Shown piece by piece: positions 48,363-62,841 of a stretch of 64,000 bases of DNA. How positions within the stretch are numbered: position 1 is the stretch's first letter; the number at the start of each line of letters is the position of its first letter. The stretch lies in contig NZ_ML701735.1 of NCBI RefSeq assembly GCF_008087345.1, positions 433,010 through 497,009 of the forward strand. Reading direction: 5' to 3'. The translations under genes were made by a program, and so were the position numbers. This stretch comes from Nocardioides caldifontis (GTDB taxonomy: Bacteria; Actinomycetota; Actinomycetes; Propionibacteriales; Nocardioidaceae). The notes below the pieces were generated by a model. That model made no database searches. It saw only the letters and a program-made list of their open reading frames with translations, and was not told the DNA's origin.

Positions 48363-48417
48363 AACCCACACTGCAAGGTTTTTAAGACCTCTGCCTCTGC
48401 CGTTGGGCTACGGGGGC
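48342..48417 (-). tRNA. tRNA with UAA anticodon (Leu, UUA codon) but short variable loop
   Basis: A 76-nt cloverleaf with CCA encoded. Acceptor GCCCCCG/CGGGGGC, anticodon stem GAGGT/ACCTT with loop CTTAAAA (48386-48380; anticodon TAA at 48384-48382), variable loop GCAGT (5 nt), T stem GTGGG/CCCAC with TTCGAGT loop, discriminator A. The D stem has three pairs plus a C13-A22 mismatch. Bacterial tRNA-Leu normally has a long variable arm; this one does not, so its amino acid is uncertain. Confidence 0.85.
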
Positions 48418-48430
48418 CGCCGCTGAGAAC

Positions 48431-49345
48431 CTAGCGGGCCGCGTCGGCCAGCTCCTTCGCACGTCCGAGGACCGCGTCGAGCATCGGCTCGGTCAGCTTG
48501 CCCGTGAAGGTGTTCTGCTGGCTCGGGTGGAAGCACCCGAGAAGGGTCACCCCGCGCGCCACGAGGGGCGGCTCGACGTCCTCCCGGCCCGCCACGAGGG
48601 GCGGCTCGACACCGTCTGGGGGGTCGACGCGGACCTCGACGCCGTGACCGAACTTCGGTTTGGGGCGGGGCACGGCGTAGTCGAGCAGCCGCAGCGCACG
48701 GAGCCCGGCGTCCCAGGCGAAGGAGCCGAGGCAGACCACGACCGCGGCGGAGGGAAGGACCAGCGAGAGCTCGCGGTGGAGCCACGGCGAGCAGGTGTCG
48801 CGCTCGGCGGGTGTGGGCTTGTTGTCCGGCGGCGCACACCGTACCGCGGCCACCATCCTCGCCCCGAGAAGCTGCTGGCCGTCGCCGGCATGCACGGAGG
48901 TGGCCTGCGCGGCGAGCCCGACCCGGTGGAGCGAGGCGAACAACCAGTCCCCCGACTTGTCGCCGGTGAAGATCCGGCCGGTGCGGTTGCCGCCGTTCGC
49001 GGCCGGCGCCAGACCGAGGATCACCACGCCGGGGTCGTCGTCGCCCCACCCGGCGATCGGCCTGCCCCAGTAGGGCTCGCCGGCGAAGGAGGCCCGCTTG
49101 ACCGCGGCCACGCTCTCGCGCCAGGCCACCAGCCGGTCGCAGGCCCGGCAGACCGAGATGCGCGCGGTGAGCTCGTCGAGGTCGGTGCCGGCGGCGAGCA
49201 CCTCGACCTCGGCGGCCGTGCCGGCGGCGGGGGTGTCCGGGGCGGCGGGGTCGTCGGGCCAGCCGGTGCCGGGCGGCACCGGGGAGGGGAACCGCTTCCC
49301 CGTCAGCGGGTGCGGGAGGCCGGGCCCGTTCAGACCAGCGACCAT
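48431..49345 (-). CDS. Uracil-DNA glycosylase, type 5-like (UDGb)
   Basis: 304 aa. Motif [20 protein letters not shown] and motif [16 protein letters not shown] match the type 5 UDG branch, which removes uracil (and hypoxanthine) from DNA. Cys residues in [10 protein letters not shown] and elsewhere fit its Fe-S cluster. The first 60 residues ([21 protein letters not shown]-like) are Pro-rich. Residues EPPLVA occur twice because of a 33-bp duplication. ATG 49345 overlaps the Ppx/GppA stop by 16 nt. Confidence 0.88.
   Translation of the reverse strand: MVAGLNGPGLPHPLTGKRFPSPVPPGTGWPDDPAAPDTPAAGTAAEVEVLAAGTDLDELTARISVCRACDRLVAWRESVAAVKRASFAGEPYWGRPIAGWGDDDPGVVILGLAPAANGGNRTGRIFTGDKSGDWLFASLHRVGLAAQATSVHAGDGQQLLGARMVAAVRCAPPDNKPTPAERDTCSPWLHRELSLVLPSAAVVVCLGSFAWDAGLRALRLLDYAVPRPKPKFGHGVEVRVDPPDGVEPPLVAGREDVEPPLVARGVTLLGCFHPSQQNTFTGKLTEPMLDAVLGRAKELADAAR
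48558..48610. repeat. 33-bp duplication inside the UDG gene
   Basis: GCCACGAGGGGCGGCTCGAC occurs at 48558-48577 and at 48591-48610. It is read in frame on the minus strand as two copies of VEPPLVA. A recent tandem duplication or a repeat element. Confidence 0.85.
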
Positions 49346-50253
49346 GCGATGCCGTCCAGGATGTCGCTCACCGAGACCCGCAGCTCGTCGACGCCGGCGT
49401 GCTGCAGCACCCGGTCGAGGATCAGCGCCCCGGCGCCGATGACGTCGGCGCGGCCGGGGTGCATGTAGGGCAGCGCGCGCCGCTCCTCGACCGTCATCCC
49501 GAGGAGCATCGCGGTGGCGTCGTGCACCCCCTCCGCCGGCACGACGGCGTGGTGCAGCACCTCCCGGTCGAAGCGGGGCAGCCCGAGCACCGCGGCGGCC
49601 ACGGTCAGCCCGGTGCCGGACACCGCGACCGCGGTCGCGGTGCGGGCGAGGTCGACGCCCGCTCCTGGCAGGGTGTCGAGCGCGGCCTCGACCTGTGCGG
49701 CAGCCGCCTCGACCTCGGCCGACGACGGCGGGTCGCCGTGCAGGTGGCGCTCGGTCATCCGCACCGAGCCGATGTCGAGCGAGTGGCCGGCCTCGACGCG
49801 GCCGTGGGCACTGCCGAGGACCAGCTCGGTGGAGCCGCCGCCGATGTCGACGACCAGCAGCGGCGCCGGCCGGTCGCCGAGCCCGCGGGTGGCACCGTCG
49901 AAGGAGAGCCGGGCCTCCTCGGCGCCGGCGATGATCTCCGGCCGGACTCCCAGCCGCTCCTCGACCCCGGAGAGGAACACCTCGGCGTTGCGGGCGTCCC
50001 GGGCCGCCGAGGTCGCGCAGAACCGCACCGCCCCGACGTCGTGCTCCGCGACGAGCGCGGCGTACTCGTCGACCGCGGCGAAGAGCCGCGCGAGCGCCTC
50101 GGCGGCGAGCTCGCCGGTCCGGTCGACCCCCTGGCCCAGCCGCACCATCCGCGCCTCCCGGACCAGCTCGACCTCCGACCCCGTCTCCGGGTCGAGGTCG
50201 GCCACCAGGAGCTTCACCGTGTTGGTGCCACAGTCGACGGCGGCTACACGCAC
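49330..50253 (-). CDS. ppx: Ppx/GppA-family phosphatase
   Basis: 307 aa, the short actinobacterial form (about 500 in enterobacteria). ASKHA fold: [45 protein letters not shown]. It acts on polyphosphate ends or pppGpp; the short form is usually called exopolyphosphatase. GTG start 50253 overlaps the DUF501 gene by 10 nt. Confidence 0.93.
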   Translation of the reverse strand: MRVAAVDCGTNTVKLLVADLDPETGSEVELVREARMVRLGQGVDRTGELAAEALARLFAAVDEYAALVAEHDVGAVRFCATSAARDARNAEVFLSGVEERLGVRPEIIAGAEEARLSFDGATRGLGDRPAPLLVVDIGGGSTELVLGSAHGRVEAGHSLDIGSVRMTERHLHGDPPSSAEVEAAAAQVEAALDTLPGAGVDLARTATAVAVSGTGLTVAAAVLGLPRFDREVLHHAVVPAEGVHDATAMLLGMTVEERRALPYMHPGRADVIGAGALILDRVLQHAGVDELRVSVSDILDGIAWSLV

Positions 50254-50741
50254 GGGCCGGCCGCCCAGAACTCACCCAGCGCGTCGAGCACCTCGTCACC
50301 GAGCGGGTTGACGCCGCGCCCCTGCGCGAGGGCCTGCCCGGCGAGCACGTGGAGGCACTTGACCCGGTCGGGCATCCCGCCGGCGGAGATCCCGTCGATC
50401 TCCGGCACGTGGCCGATCGCCTCGCGCGCCTCGAGGTAGCGCTCGTGCGCCTCGGCGTACGCACGGGCCAGCTCGGGGTCCTCCGCCAGCCGCGCGGTCA
50501 TCTCGGCCATCAGCCCCGACCCCTCGAGGGTGCCGATCATCGATGCGGCGCGCGGGCAGGTGAGGTAGAAGGTCGTCGGGAACGGGGTGCCGTCCGGGAG
50601 CCGCGGCTCGGTCGTCACCACGTCGGGGTGGCCGCAGGGACAGCGGTGGCCGACGGCGTGCACGGCACGGGGCGGCCGCCCCAGCTGTGCCTGCACGACG
50701 TCCTGCTCCTCGGGGGTCAGCCCCCCGTCGGCGCTGCTCAC
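50244..50741 (-). CDS. DUF501 family protein
   Basis: 165 aa. Conserved actinobacterial protein with [38 protein letters not shown] (Cys-His cluster that may bind metal) and [20 protein letters not shown]. Function unknown. It usually sits between ftsB and ppx, as here, with overlapping starts on both sides. GTG start 50741. Confidence 0.9.
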   Translation of the reverse strand: MSSADGGLTPEEQDVVQAQLGRPPRAVHAVGHRCPCGHPDVVTTEPRLPDGTPFPTTFYLTCPRAASMIGTLEGSGLMAEMTARLAEDPELARAYAEAHERYLEAREAIGHVPEIDGISAGGMPDRVKCLHVLAGQALAQGRGVNPLGDEVLDALGEFWAAGPCV

Positions 50742-51340
50742 CGGTCCTGGTTCTCCGACTGCTTCTGCGGGGGCACCGTGATCTTCTCCGCCGGCCCGGT
50801 GTCCTCGGGCGGCGGGTTGCCGGCGGTCTCGATCGAGTCGAGCGTGGTCTCCCACCACTCCGGGTCGTCGTCCTGGAGCGCCTTGGGGTCGGAGAGCGTG
50901 ACCTCCTGGTCGAGCGGGTTGCCGTCCTCGTCGAGCACCCGGAAGCCGATCTCCCCGGGGAAGCCGAAGGCGAAGCGGGCCCGCGCCTGCGAGACCACGT
51001 AGGCGTCGTCGCGCCACCGCTGCTTCTCGCGGCGCAACGCGTCGATCTCGGCCTCGGAGTCCGCGATCTGCTCCCGCAGCGACGAGAGGTGGTCGCGCTG
51101 CTCGAGGTAGGCGCGGAGGCTCGAGGCGTAGGAGACCGCGAGGACCGCCAGGACCAGCACGAGGATCGCCGCGCGGCTGGTCGGCCGGGGTCGGGGTGCC
51201 GCCGCGACGGCAGCGGCCGAGCGGCTCCGCCAACCGCGCTGGCCAGGGCGCCCCGCCGGGGTGCGGCGGGCCGCGGAGGCGGGACGACCGCGCTGTCCGC
51301 GGCCGCCCTGTCCCCTGCCCGGGGAGGCTCCCTGTGCCAT
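50738..51340 (-). CDS. Septum formation initiator FtsB/DivIC
   Basis: 200 aa. Basic Arg/Gly-rich cytoplasmic head (1-55), one transmembrane helix (AAILVLVLAVLAVSYASSL), an extracellular coiled coil (LEQRDHLSSLREQIADSEAEIDALRREKQRW), then a polar tail. A divisome assembly protein of the FtsL-FtsQ complex. ATG 51340, 11 nt after eno; its stop overlaps the DUF501 gene. Confidence 0.93.
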   Translation of the reverse strand: MAQGASPGRGQGGRGQRGRPASAARRTPAGRPGQRGWRSRSAAAVAAAPRPRPTSRAAILVLVLAVLAVSYASSLRAYLEQRDHLSSLREQIADSEAEIDALRREKQRWRDDAYVVSQARARFAFGFPGEIGFRVLDEDGNPLDQEVTLSDPKALQDDDPEWWETTLDSIETAGNPPPEDTGPAEKITVPPQKQSENQDR

Positions 51341-51351
51341 GACGTCTCCGC

Positions 51352-54118
<2,767 letters not shown>

Positions 54119-54182
54119 AGGGCGCCTTTCGTCCGGATTCGCGAGGTTGGCGGACCGATCATGACCCGGCTCGCGGCGTACG

Positions 54183-54803
54183 TCAGCCAGAAGCGCCGGA
54201 AATCAGCCGGCGGGTCTCCGCACGGAGCTCCTGCTCCGGGTCGAGCCCCGCGGCGCGGGCCTCGAGCACGAGGGCGAGCAGCCGGGCGCCCACCCCCTCG
54301 CCCCGGACGTACGACGCGACGTCGACCCCGGCGGTCTCCAGCCGGCCGGCGACCTTGTCGGCCCAGGCGAGCGCCGGCAGCCCCGGCGGGATCCCCTCGA
54401 CCGGGGAGGTGCGCTGCTTCTCGGCCGCCTTGAGCCGCTGCCAGTTGCGGTCGACCTCGTCGGCGTCGGCCACCTCGAGGCCCGCGAAGACGTGCGGGTG
54501 GCGGTAGACGAGCTTCTCCGCGATGCCACCGGCCACGTCGTCGATGTCGAAGCCGTCGGGCTGCTCGGCGGCGATGCGGGCGTGGAAGACGACCTGCAGC
54601 AGCAGGTCCCCGAGCTCCTCGCGGAGGTGGTCGCGGTCGCCGGTCTCGAGCGCCTCGATCGTCTCGTAGGTCTCCTCGAGCAGGTAGCGCACCAGGCTGA
54701 GGTGGGTCTGCTCGCGGTCCCACGGGCACTCGGCCCGGAGCCGGTCCATCACCTCGACCAGCTCGAGGAACCGCGCGCCGGTCGGCGCGCTGCCCTCGGT
54801 CAC
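54183..54803 (-). CDS. mazG: MazG family nucleoside triphosphate pyrophosphohydrolase
   Basis: 206 aa with one MazG domain (about 15-115). ECPWDREQTHLSLVRYLLEETYETIEALE, EELGDLLLQVVFHARIA give the metal-binding ExxE...ExxD motif. House-cleaning enzyme removing aberrant dNTPs or ppGpp-like nucleotides. The C-terminal half is short and actinobacterial. GTG 54803 lies 7 nt after the lipoprotein stop. Confidence 0.93.
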   Translation of the reverse strand: MTEGSAPTGARFLELVEVMDRLRAECPWDREQTHLSLVRYLLEETYETIEALETGDRDHLREELGDLLLQVVFHARIAAEQPDGFDIDDVAGGIAEKLVYRHPHVFAGLEVADADEVDRNWQRLKAAEKQRTSPVEGIPPGLPALAWADKVAGRLETAGVDVASYVRGEGVGARLLALVLEARAAGLDPEQELRAETRRLISGASG

Positions 54804-54810
54804 GGGAGCG

Positions 54811-55521
54811 TCAGCCGCACTTCTGCGACGACGGCAGCTGGCTGACCAGCTCCTCGGTGGGCTGCGCCTCGGCCGCGCTCCTCGCGAACTCCGAGACCGG
54901 CACCGAGAGCGAGCCGTCGTCGGGAACCAGGGCGCCGTCCTGGAGCCTGCCGTACCGGGGGTCGACCTCGATGTCGATCTCCGCGGCGTGCTCCTGGAGC
55001 AGCCGCTCGCCCTCCTGGAACGCCTGGTCGTCGGTGATCTCCTCGGCGCTCCTGCCCTGCTCCTCGAGGGAGTCGCGACCGAGCTCGATGAGCGCGAACT
55101 GGCTCTCGAGGTACTCCCCCGCGACCTCGTCGAAGGTGTCGCGCGCGTCCTCGGGCACCTGGTCGCGGCCGGCGGTCATCTGCTGCTTGGCCGCGGCGAG
55201 GTCCTCGGAGTCGACCGAGCCGACGTCGCCGACCTGCCGGGCGAGCTCGGTGACCAGCAGGATCGAGAGCGCGTTGTAGCGGGCCTCGGTGGTCGGTGTG
55301 CCCGACGCCGTGCCCGGGAGCCCACCGAGGGCGCAGAGCACCTCCGCGAAGTCGTCGACCTGCTCGTCGGTGATCCGCTGGCCGTCGACCTGGGCGGCGA
55401 CACCGGGCGCGGTGGAGCCGCAGCCGGAGAGCAGCAGCGCCGCCGCGGCGGCCACGGCTCCGGTGCGCGCGAGGGCGCGCCGGGGGGTGGCGGTCCGGGG
55501 ACGGGGGCGGAACACCCTCAC
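54811..55521 (-). CDS. SurA-N-like secreted lipoprotein
   Basis: 236 aa. Signal peptide with lipobox LLSGC (Cys34). VAAQVDGQRITDEQVDDFAEVLCALGG resembles the SurA/PrsA N-terminal chaperone region, but no PPIase domain follows. The rest is helical and acidic. It is likely an envelope protein-folding factor. Between mfd and mazG, the usual actinobacterial position. Confidence 0.85.
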   Translation of the reverse strand: MRVFRPRPRTATPRRALARTGAVAAAAALLLSGCGSTAPGVAAQVDGQRITDEQVDDFAEVLCALGGLPGTASGTPTTEARYNALSILLVTELARQVGDVGSVDSEDLAAAKQQMTAGRDQVPEDARDTFDEVAGEYLESQFALIELGRDSLEEQGRSAEEITDDQAFQEGERLLQEHAAEIDIEVDPRYGRLQDGALVPDDGSLSVPVSEFARSAAEAQPTEELVSQLPSSQKCG

Positions 55522-55553
55522 GAGCAGCTCTCCTTCACCTCACGGGACTCGGG

Positions 55554-59156
<3,603 letters not shown>

Positions 59157-59246
59157 GAAAGCCCCCTCACGTTGGCGGGAGGGGGTTAGATCGAGTCTAC
59201 GCAGCCGTCGAAGGCGGTCGCCGAGCCAACGAGAGCGAGGGTGTCC

Positions 59247-59687
59247 ATGTCCGACCCGGTCCGCGCCACCGAGCACCAGGCCCCTTCCGGGGTGAGCGAC
59301 GAGACGATCGAGGCGGTCGGCAAGCTCTCGGAGGGGTTCGAGTACATCGAGCGCGCCCGCGGGCACCTCTACACCTTCCACCAGCTGATGGGGCGGGCGG
59401 ACTTCCTCGTCGAGGAGGCCGCGGAGATGCTGCGCGACGCCGGGCACCCCGACTTCGCCGACAAGCTGGCGCGCGAGCTGGTCGGCCGCAACGTGCTCGA
59501 CGGCCGCTGGACCTTCCAGGTGGTCGAGGAGTTCGACGACACCTACTACGACTTCTTCCGCGACGTGGAGCGGGAGTCCCGCGAGCTGACCGGCGGCATC
59601 CGCCACCTCTACGAGGCGCGGATGAAGGAGGAGCGCCGGAGCAAGGGGCACCCCGCCCACACCGCCGATCCGCAGACGGAGGGCTGA
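59247..59687 (+). CDS. Conserved helical actinobacterial protein of unknown function
   Basis: 146 aa. Mostly helical: IEAVGKLSEGFEYIERARGHLYTFHQLMGRADFLVEEAAEML, then DKLARELVGRNVLDGRWTFQVVEEFDD. No catalytic motif or signal. ATG 59247 follows GAGG by 6 nt. It lies 5 nt before the LigD-type polymerase, so they are likely one transcript and could work together. I recall this family as often sitting by mfd, but give no function. Confidence 0.8.
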   Translation: MSDPVRATEHQAPSGVSDETIEAVGKLSEGFEYIERARGHLYTFHQLMGRADFLVEEAAEMLRDAGHPDFADKLARELVGRNVLDGRWTFQVVEEFDDTYYDFFRDVERESRELTGGIRHLYEARMKEERRSKGHPAHTADPQTEG

Positions 59688-59692
59688 CCCGG

Positions 59693-60637
59693 GTGGCCTC
59701 GAAGTCGCCCGCCGTCGAGGTCGAGGTCGACGACCGGGTCGTCCGCGTCACCAACCCCGACCGCGTCTACTTCCCGGCGCGCGGGGAGACCAAGCTCGAC
59801 CTGGTGCAGTACTACCTCTCCGTCGGCGACGGCATCGTCCGGGCCCTCTACGAGCGGCCCTGCATGATGCACCGGTTCCCCACCGGGGTCTCCGGGGAGA
59901 AGGTGCACCAGAAGCGGGTGCCGCAGGGCGCGCCCCCGTGGCTGGAGACCGTGCGCGTGCACTTCCCGCGCTTCGACCGCACCGCCGACGAGCTCTGCGT
60001 GACCGAGCTGGCCAGCGTGATCTGGGCGGTGCAGATGTCGACCGTCGAGTTCCACCCGTGGAACAGCCGACGGGCCGACACCGAGAAGCCCGACGAGTGG
60101 CGCATCGACCTCGATCCGGGGCCGCTGTGCGACTTCGCCACCGTCCGCCGGGTCGCCCACGTCGTCCACGAGGTGCTCGACGAGCTGGGAGCGGTCGGGT
60201 GGCCGAAGACCAGCGGGGGCAACGGGATGCACGTCTACGTGCGCATCCCTCCCGTCCACGGCTTCCAGGACGTACGCCGGGCCGCGCTGGCGTTCGCCCG
60301 CGAGGTGGAGCGCCGGGCGCCCGACGACGTGACCACCACCTGGTGGCGCAAGGACCGTGACCCGCACGCGCTGTTCGTCGACTACAACCAGAACACCCGC
60401 GACCACACGATCGCCGCGGCCTACTCCGTGCGCGGCAACCCGGAGGCGACGGTCTCCACCCCGATCCGGTGGGAGGAGGTCGCCGACGTGGAGCCCCGCG
60501 AGCTCACGATCGCGACGGTGCCGGCGCGGTTCGCCGAGCTCGGCGACCTCCACGAAGGGATCGACGAGGCGGTCTTCGACCTCGCCCCGTTGCTGGAGTG
60601 GGCCGACCGGGAGGGCGTCGACCCTCCGGAGGAGTGA
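59693..60637 (+). CDS. LigD-type primase-polymerase domain protein
   Basis: 314 aa stand-alone archaeo-eukaryotic primase (AEP). Family motifs: TNPDRVYFPARGETKLDLVQYYL, catalytic DLDPG, the SGGNGMHVYVRI motif with its conserved His, and the third acidic motif FVDYNQNTRDHTIAAAYSVR. No ligase or nuclease domain follows. Such proteins fill gaps with ribonucleotides in Ku-dependent end joining; Ku and LigD would have to be encoded elsewhere. GTG 59693, 5 nt after the previous stop. Confidence 0.93.
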   Translation: MASKSPAVEVEVDDRVVRVTNPDRVYFPARGETKLDLVQYYLSVGDGIVRALYERPCMMHRFPTGVSGEKVHQKRVPQGAPPWLETVRVHFPRFDRTADELCVTELASVIWAVQMSTVEFHPWNSRRADTEKPDEWRIDLDPGPLCDFATVRRVAHVVHEVLDELGAVGWPKTSGGNGMHVYVRIPPVHGFQDVRRAALAFAREVERRAPDDVTTTWWRKDRDPHALFVDYNQNTRDHTIAAAYSVRGNPEATVSTPIRWEEVADVEPRELTIATVPARFAELGDLHEGIDEAVFDLAPLLEWADREGVDPPEE

Positions 60638-60804
60638 CGTCCCGCCCCGGACGCGTCGGGGTAACGCAGTCCGTTCGATATCAGCAAATCGACCTAGACC
60701 GGGACCGATCCTCAGCCGGTGCATAACCGGACAAACTTTACTTTCGTTCGCGATGCGCTGCGAACCCGAACGTGACTTGGCTATGGTCGGCGGCTGCCGG
60801 GGGC

Positions 60805-60819
60805 GGGACCAAAGACCCG
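60805..60819 (+). promoter_or_regulatory. GGGACCAAAGACCCG motif upstream of a secreted-protein gene
   Basis: Near-palindrome with arms GGGAC and the GTCCC-like end, matching 63709-63721 at 12 of 13 positions over GACCAAAGnCCCG. It also lies in a GGGCGGG/CCCGCCC hairpin. The shape resembles a DosR/NarL-type operator, but no such site is proven. Confidence 0.4.
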
Positions 60820-60827
60820 CCCACACA

Positions 60828-60875
60828 TGACGTTGGGAGCGTCACCGGCGGACCTCGAGAGACGTTGGGAGCGTC
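60828..60875 (+). promoter_or_regulatory. Tandem hairpins with TTGGGAG loops before GTG 60881
   Basis: GACGTTGGGAGCGTC occurs twice. The first copy extends to TGACG/CGTCA (60828-60844). The second (60861-60875) has a 4-bp stem and ends 5 nt before the start codon. The loop GGGAG of the second copy is the Shine-Dalgarno. Confidence 0.65.
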
Positions 60876-60880
60876 CCCCT

Positions 60881-61819
60881 GTGCTGTTGAAGCGTGTCGG
60901 CGTGCTCGCCGCCCTTTTCCTCCTCCTCACCCTGGTGCCCGTGGTGTCGATCGGCGACCAGCCGCCGGCCTCGCAGGCCTCCGCCGCGTGCCGCAAGGCG
61001 CCGAAGTGGCAGAACCAGACGACCAAGTTCGGCATCGGGCTCAGCACCCGTGGCCACAGCAACCTCCAGCAGGACCTGCAGTCCGAGCAGAAGCGGTTCG
61101 GCACCCGGATCCCCGTGATCCGCACCTGGGACACCGGGATGCCGCGCAGCTACGCGTGGGAGGAGCGGTCGCAGTGGTTCGGCAAGCGCTGGATCGTCAC
61201 CTCGCTCAAGCTCGACCCGAAGCAGGTGAACTCCGGCCGCCACGACGCCGCCCTGCGCAACTACTTCAAGACCGCGCCGCGCAAGCAGCCGATCTTCTAC
61301 AGCCTCTTCCACGAGCCCGAGGACGAGGTGAAGCGCGGCGAGTTCACCCCCAAGGAGTTCCGCCAGGCGTTCCGCCGGGTCGTGCGGATCGCGGCGTCGT
61401 ACTGCCGCGACAACCTGTACCCGACGCTGGTGCTGATGAGCTGGACCGCCGACCCGAGGTCGAAGCTCGACTGGCGCGACTACTACCCCGGCCCGCGGTT
61501 CGTCTCCGTGCTCGGTTGGGACCCCTACAACGGGGCGAACGGCGACGCCAAGAGCTACCGCACGCCGCGGGAGATCTTCGGCCCCGTGGTGCGGGCCTCG
61601 AAGGCGGCCGGCAAGCGTTTCGGCGTCGCCGAGACGGGCACAGTGCGCATACCCGGTGACTCCGCCGGCACCGGCCGCGCTGCTTGGCTGCGGGCGACGG
61701 CGAAGTACCTGGACAAGCACAACTCAGCCTGGGTCACGTACTTCCAGTCCACGACCAAGGGCGACTTCGAGCTCCGCGACCAGCCGAGCGTCGCCGCGTG
61801 GCGCGAGGCGATGCGCTGA
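60881..61819 (+). CDS. Secreted GH26-like glycoside hydrolase
   Basis: 312 aa. Signal peptide LLKRVGVLAALFLLLTLVPVVS. The fold resembles GH26-like (beta-mannanase) TIM barrels: KFGIGLSTRG start, acid/base in YSLFHE (Glu145), VLGWDPYN (about 210-217) and a possible nucleophile in FGVAETG (Glu251). It probably cuts an extracellular polysaccharide; the substrate is unknown. I choose GTG 60881 because GGGAG lies 9 nt upstream and the signal peptide follows directly; ATG 60827 has no RBS. Confidence 0.78.
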   Translation: MLLKRVGVLAALFLLLTLVPVVSIGDQPPASQASAACRKAPKWQNQTTKFGIGLSTRGHSNLQQDLQSEQKRFGTRIPVIRTWDTGMPRSYAWEERSQWFGKRWIVTSLKLDPKQVNSGRHDAALRNYFKTAPRKQPIFYSLFHEPEDEVKRGEFTPKEFRQAFRRVVRIAASYCRDNLYPTLVLMSWTADPRSKLDWRDYYPGPRFVSVLGWDPYNGANGDAKSYRTPREIFGPVVRASKAAGKRFGVAETGTVRIPGDSAGTGRAAWLRATAKYLDKHNSAWVTYFQSTTKGDFELRDQPSVAAWREAMR

Positions 61820-61827
61820 CCCCCTTC

Positions 61828-61851
61828 CCCGGGCCGCTCCTGCGGCCCGGG
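61828..61851 (+). terminator. Terminator after the GH26-like gene
   Basis: CCCGGGCCGC tcct GCGGCCCGGG, a perfect 10-bp stem 8 nt after the stop. Confidence 0.85.
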
Positions 61852-61941
61852 TCGACGGGCCACGTCCCCGAGAGGCCGGGGACCCGGCTCCGCCCTGTCC
61901 CCGACCCCCCCGCACGCCCCCATCTCCGGAAAGGCAACCTC

Positions 61942-62760
61942 ATGAGGAACCTCGCCGCCAGGACCGCCGTGGCGACCGCCACCGGCGCCCTCGCCCTGAC
62001 CCTGGTCCCGGCCACCGGCGCCGGCGCCGCGGAGTACTCGCTCGACCGCCGCATCGCCGACTCGCAGGTGAAGGAGTCCAGCGGGCTCTCCCGGTCGACC
62101 TACAAGCGCCCGCTGCTGTGGACCCACAACGACAGCGGCGACGGCCCGCGGCTCTTCGCGATCAGCCGCAAGGGCAAGACCCGCGCCGTGGTGAACATCC
62201 AGGGCGCCTCGGCCAACGACTGGGAGGACATCAGCTCCGGCCCGGGGAACACCCTGTGGATCGGCGACATCGGTGACAACGGCCGGCGCCGCAGCCACAT
62301 CACCGTCTACCGGATCAAGGAGCCGAAGAACCTGAAGGTGAAGTCGGTGAAGGCGACCCGCTTCGACCTCGACTACCCCGACGGCGCCCACGACGCCGAG
62401 GGGCTGATGGTCAACCCGCGCACGGGCCGGCTCTTCGTGATCAGCAAGGCCTCCGGCAACGCCGCGGTCTACCGTGCCCCCGAGGTGCTGCGCAGCGGCA
62501 CGATCAACAAGCTGACCCGCGTCGCGTCCGCGCCGGACATCGTCACCGCGGCCGCCTTCAGCCGGGATGCCAGGAAGATCGTGATCGGCACCTACGGCTC
62601 GGCATACGTCTACTCCAAGCTCGGTGGGAAGGCGCGCAAGCTCTCCAAGCCGAAGACCGCGCAGGGCGAGTCGCTGACCGTGTCCCGGTCCGGTCGCTCG
62701 ATCTTCGTCGGCAGCGAGGGGCGGCAGAGCCCGATCTACCGGATGCCGATGCCCCGCTGA
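61942..62760 (+). CDS. Secreted beta-propeller-like protein
   Basis: 272 aa. Signal peptide (LAARTAVATATGALALTLVPATGAGA). KESSGLSRSTYKRPLLWTHNDSGD, NDWEDISSGPGNTLWIGDIGDN and GAHDAEGLMVNPRTGRLFVISK are repeated almost unchanged in the N-terminal domain of the GH16 hybrid at 46570. Conserved Asp/Asn patches could bind calcium or sugar. No enzyme motif is seen. RBS GGAAAGG before ATG 61942. A third member starts at 63848. Confidence 0.82.
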   Translation: MRNLAARTAVATATGALALTLVPATGAGAAEYSLDRRIADSQVKESSGLSRSTYKRPLLWTHNDSGDGPRLFAISRKGKTRAVVNIQGASANDWEDISSGPGNTLWIGDIGDNGRRRSHITVYRIKEPKNLKVKSVKATRFDLDYPDGAHDAEGLMVNPRTGRLFVISKASGNAAVYRAPEVLRSGTINKLTRVASAPDIVTAAAFSRDARKIVIGTYGSAYVYSKLGGKARKLSKPKTAQGESLTVSRSGRSIFVGSEGRQSPIYRMPMPR

Positions 62761-62782
62761 GGTCGGGCCCCACACCCGGACA

Positions 62783-62815
62783 GACGCCCCCGGCTCTTGA
62801 GGAGCCGGGGGCGTC
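62783..62815. terminator. Bidirectional terminator
   Basis: Perfect 14-bp stem GACGCCCCCGGCTC (62783-62796) / GAGCCGGGGGCGTC (62802-62815) with a 5-nt loop, between convergent genes. Confidence 0.9.
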
Positions 62816-62841
62816 GTCGCGTCTCGGGGCCCGGGGGCCGC

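Noticed and set aside
48312-48417. Integration (att) site at the tRNA gene
   Set aside because: The copy of the tRNA 3' end is inverted and adjacent, whereas integrated elements leave direct repeats; no integrase gene lies nearby.
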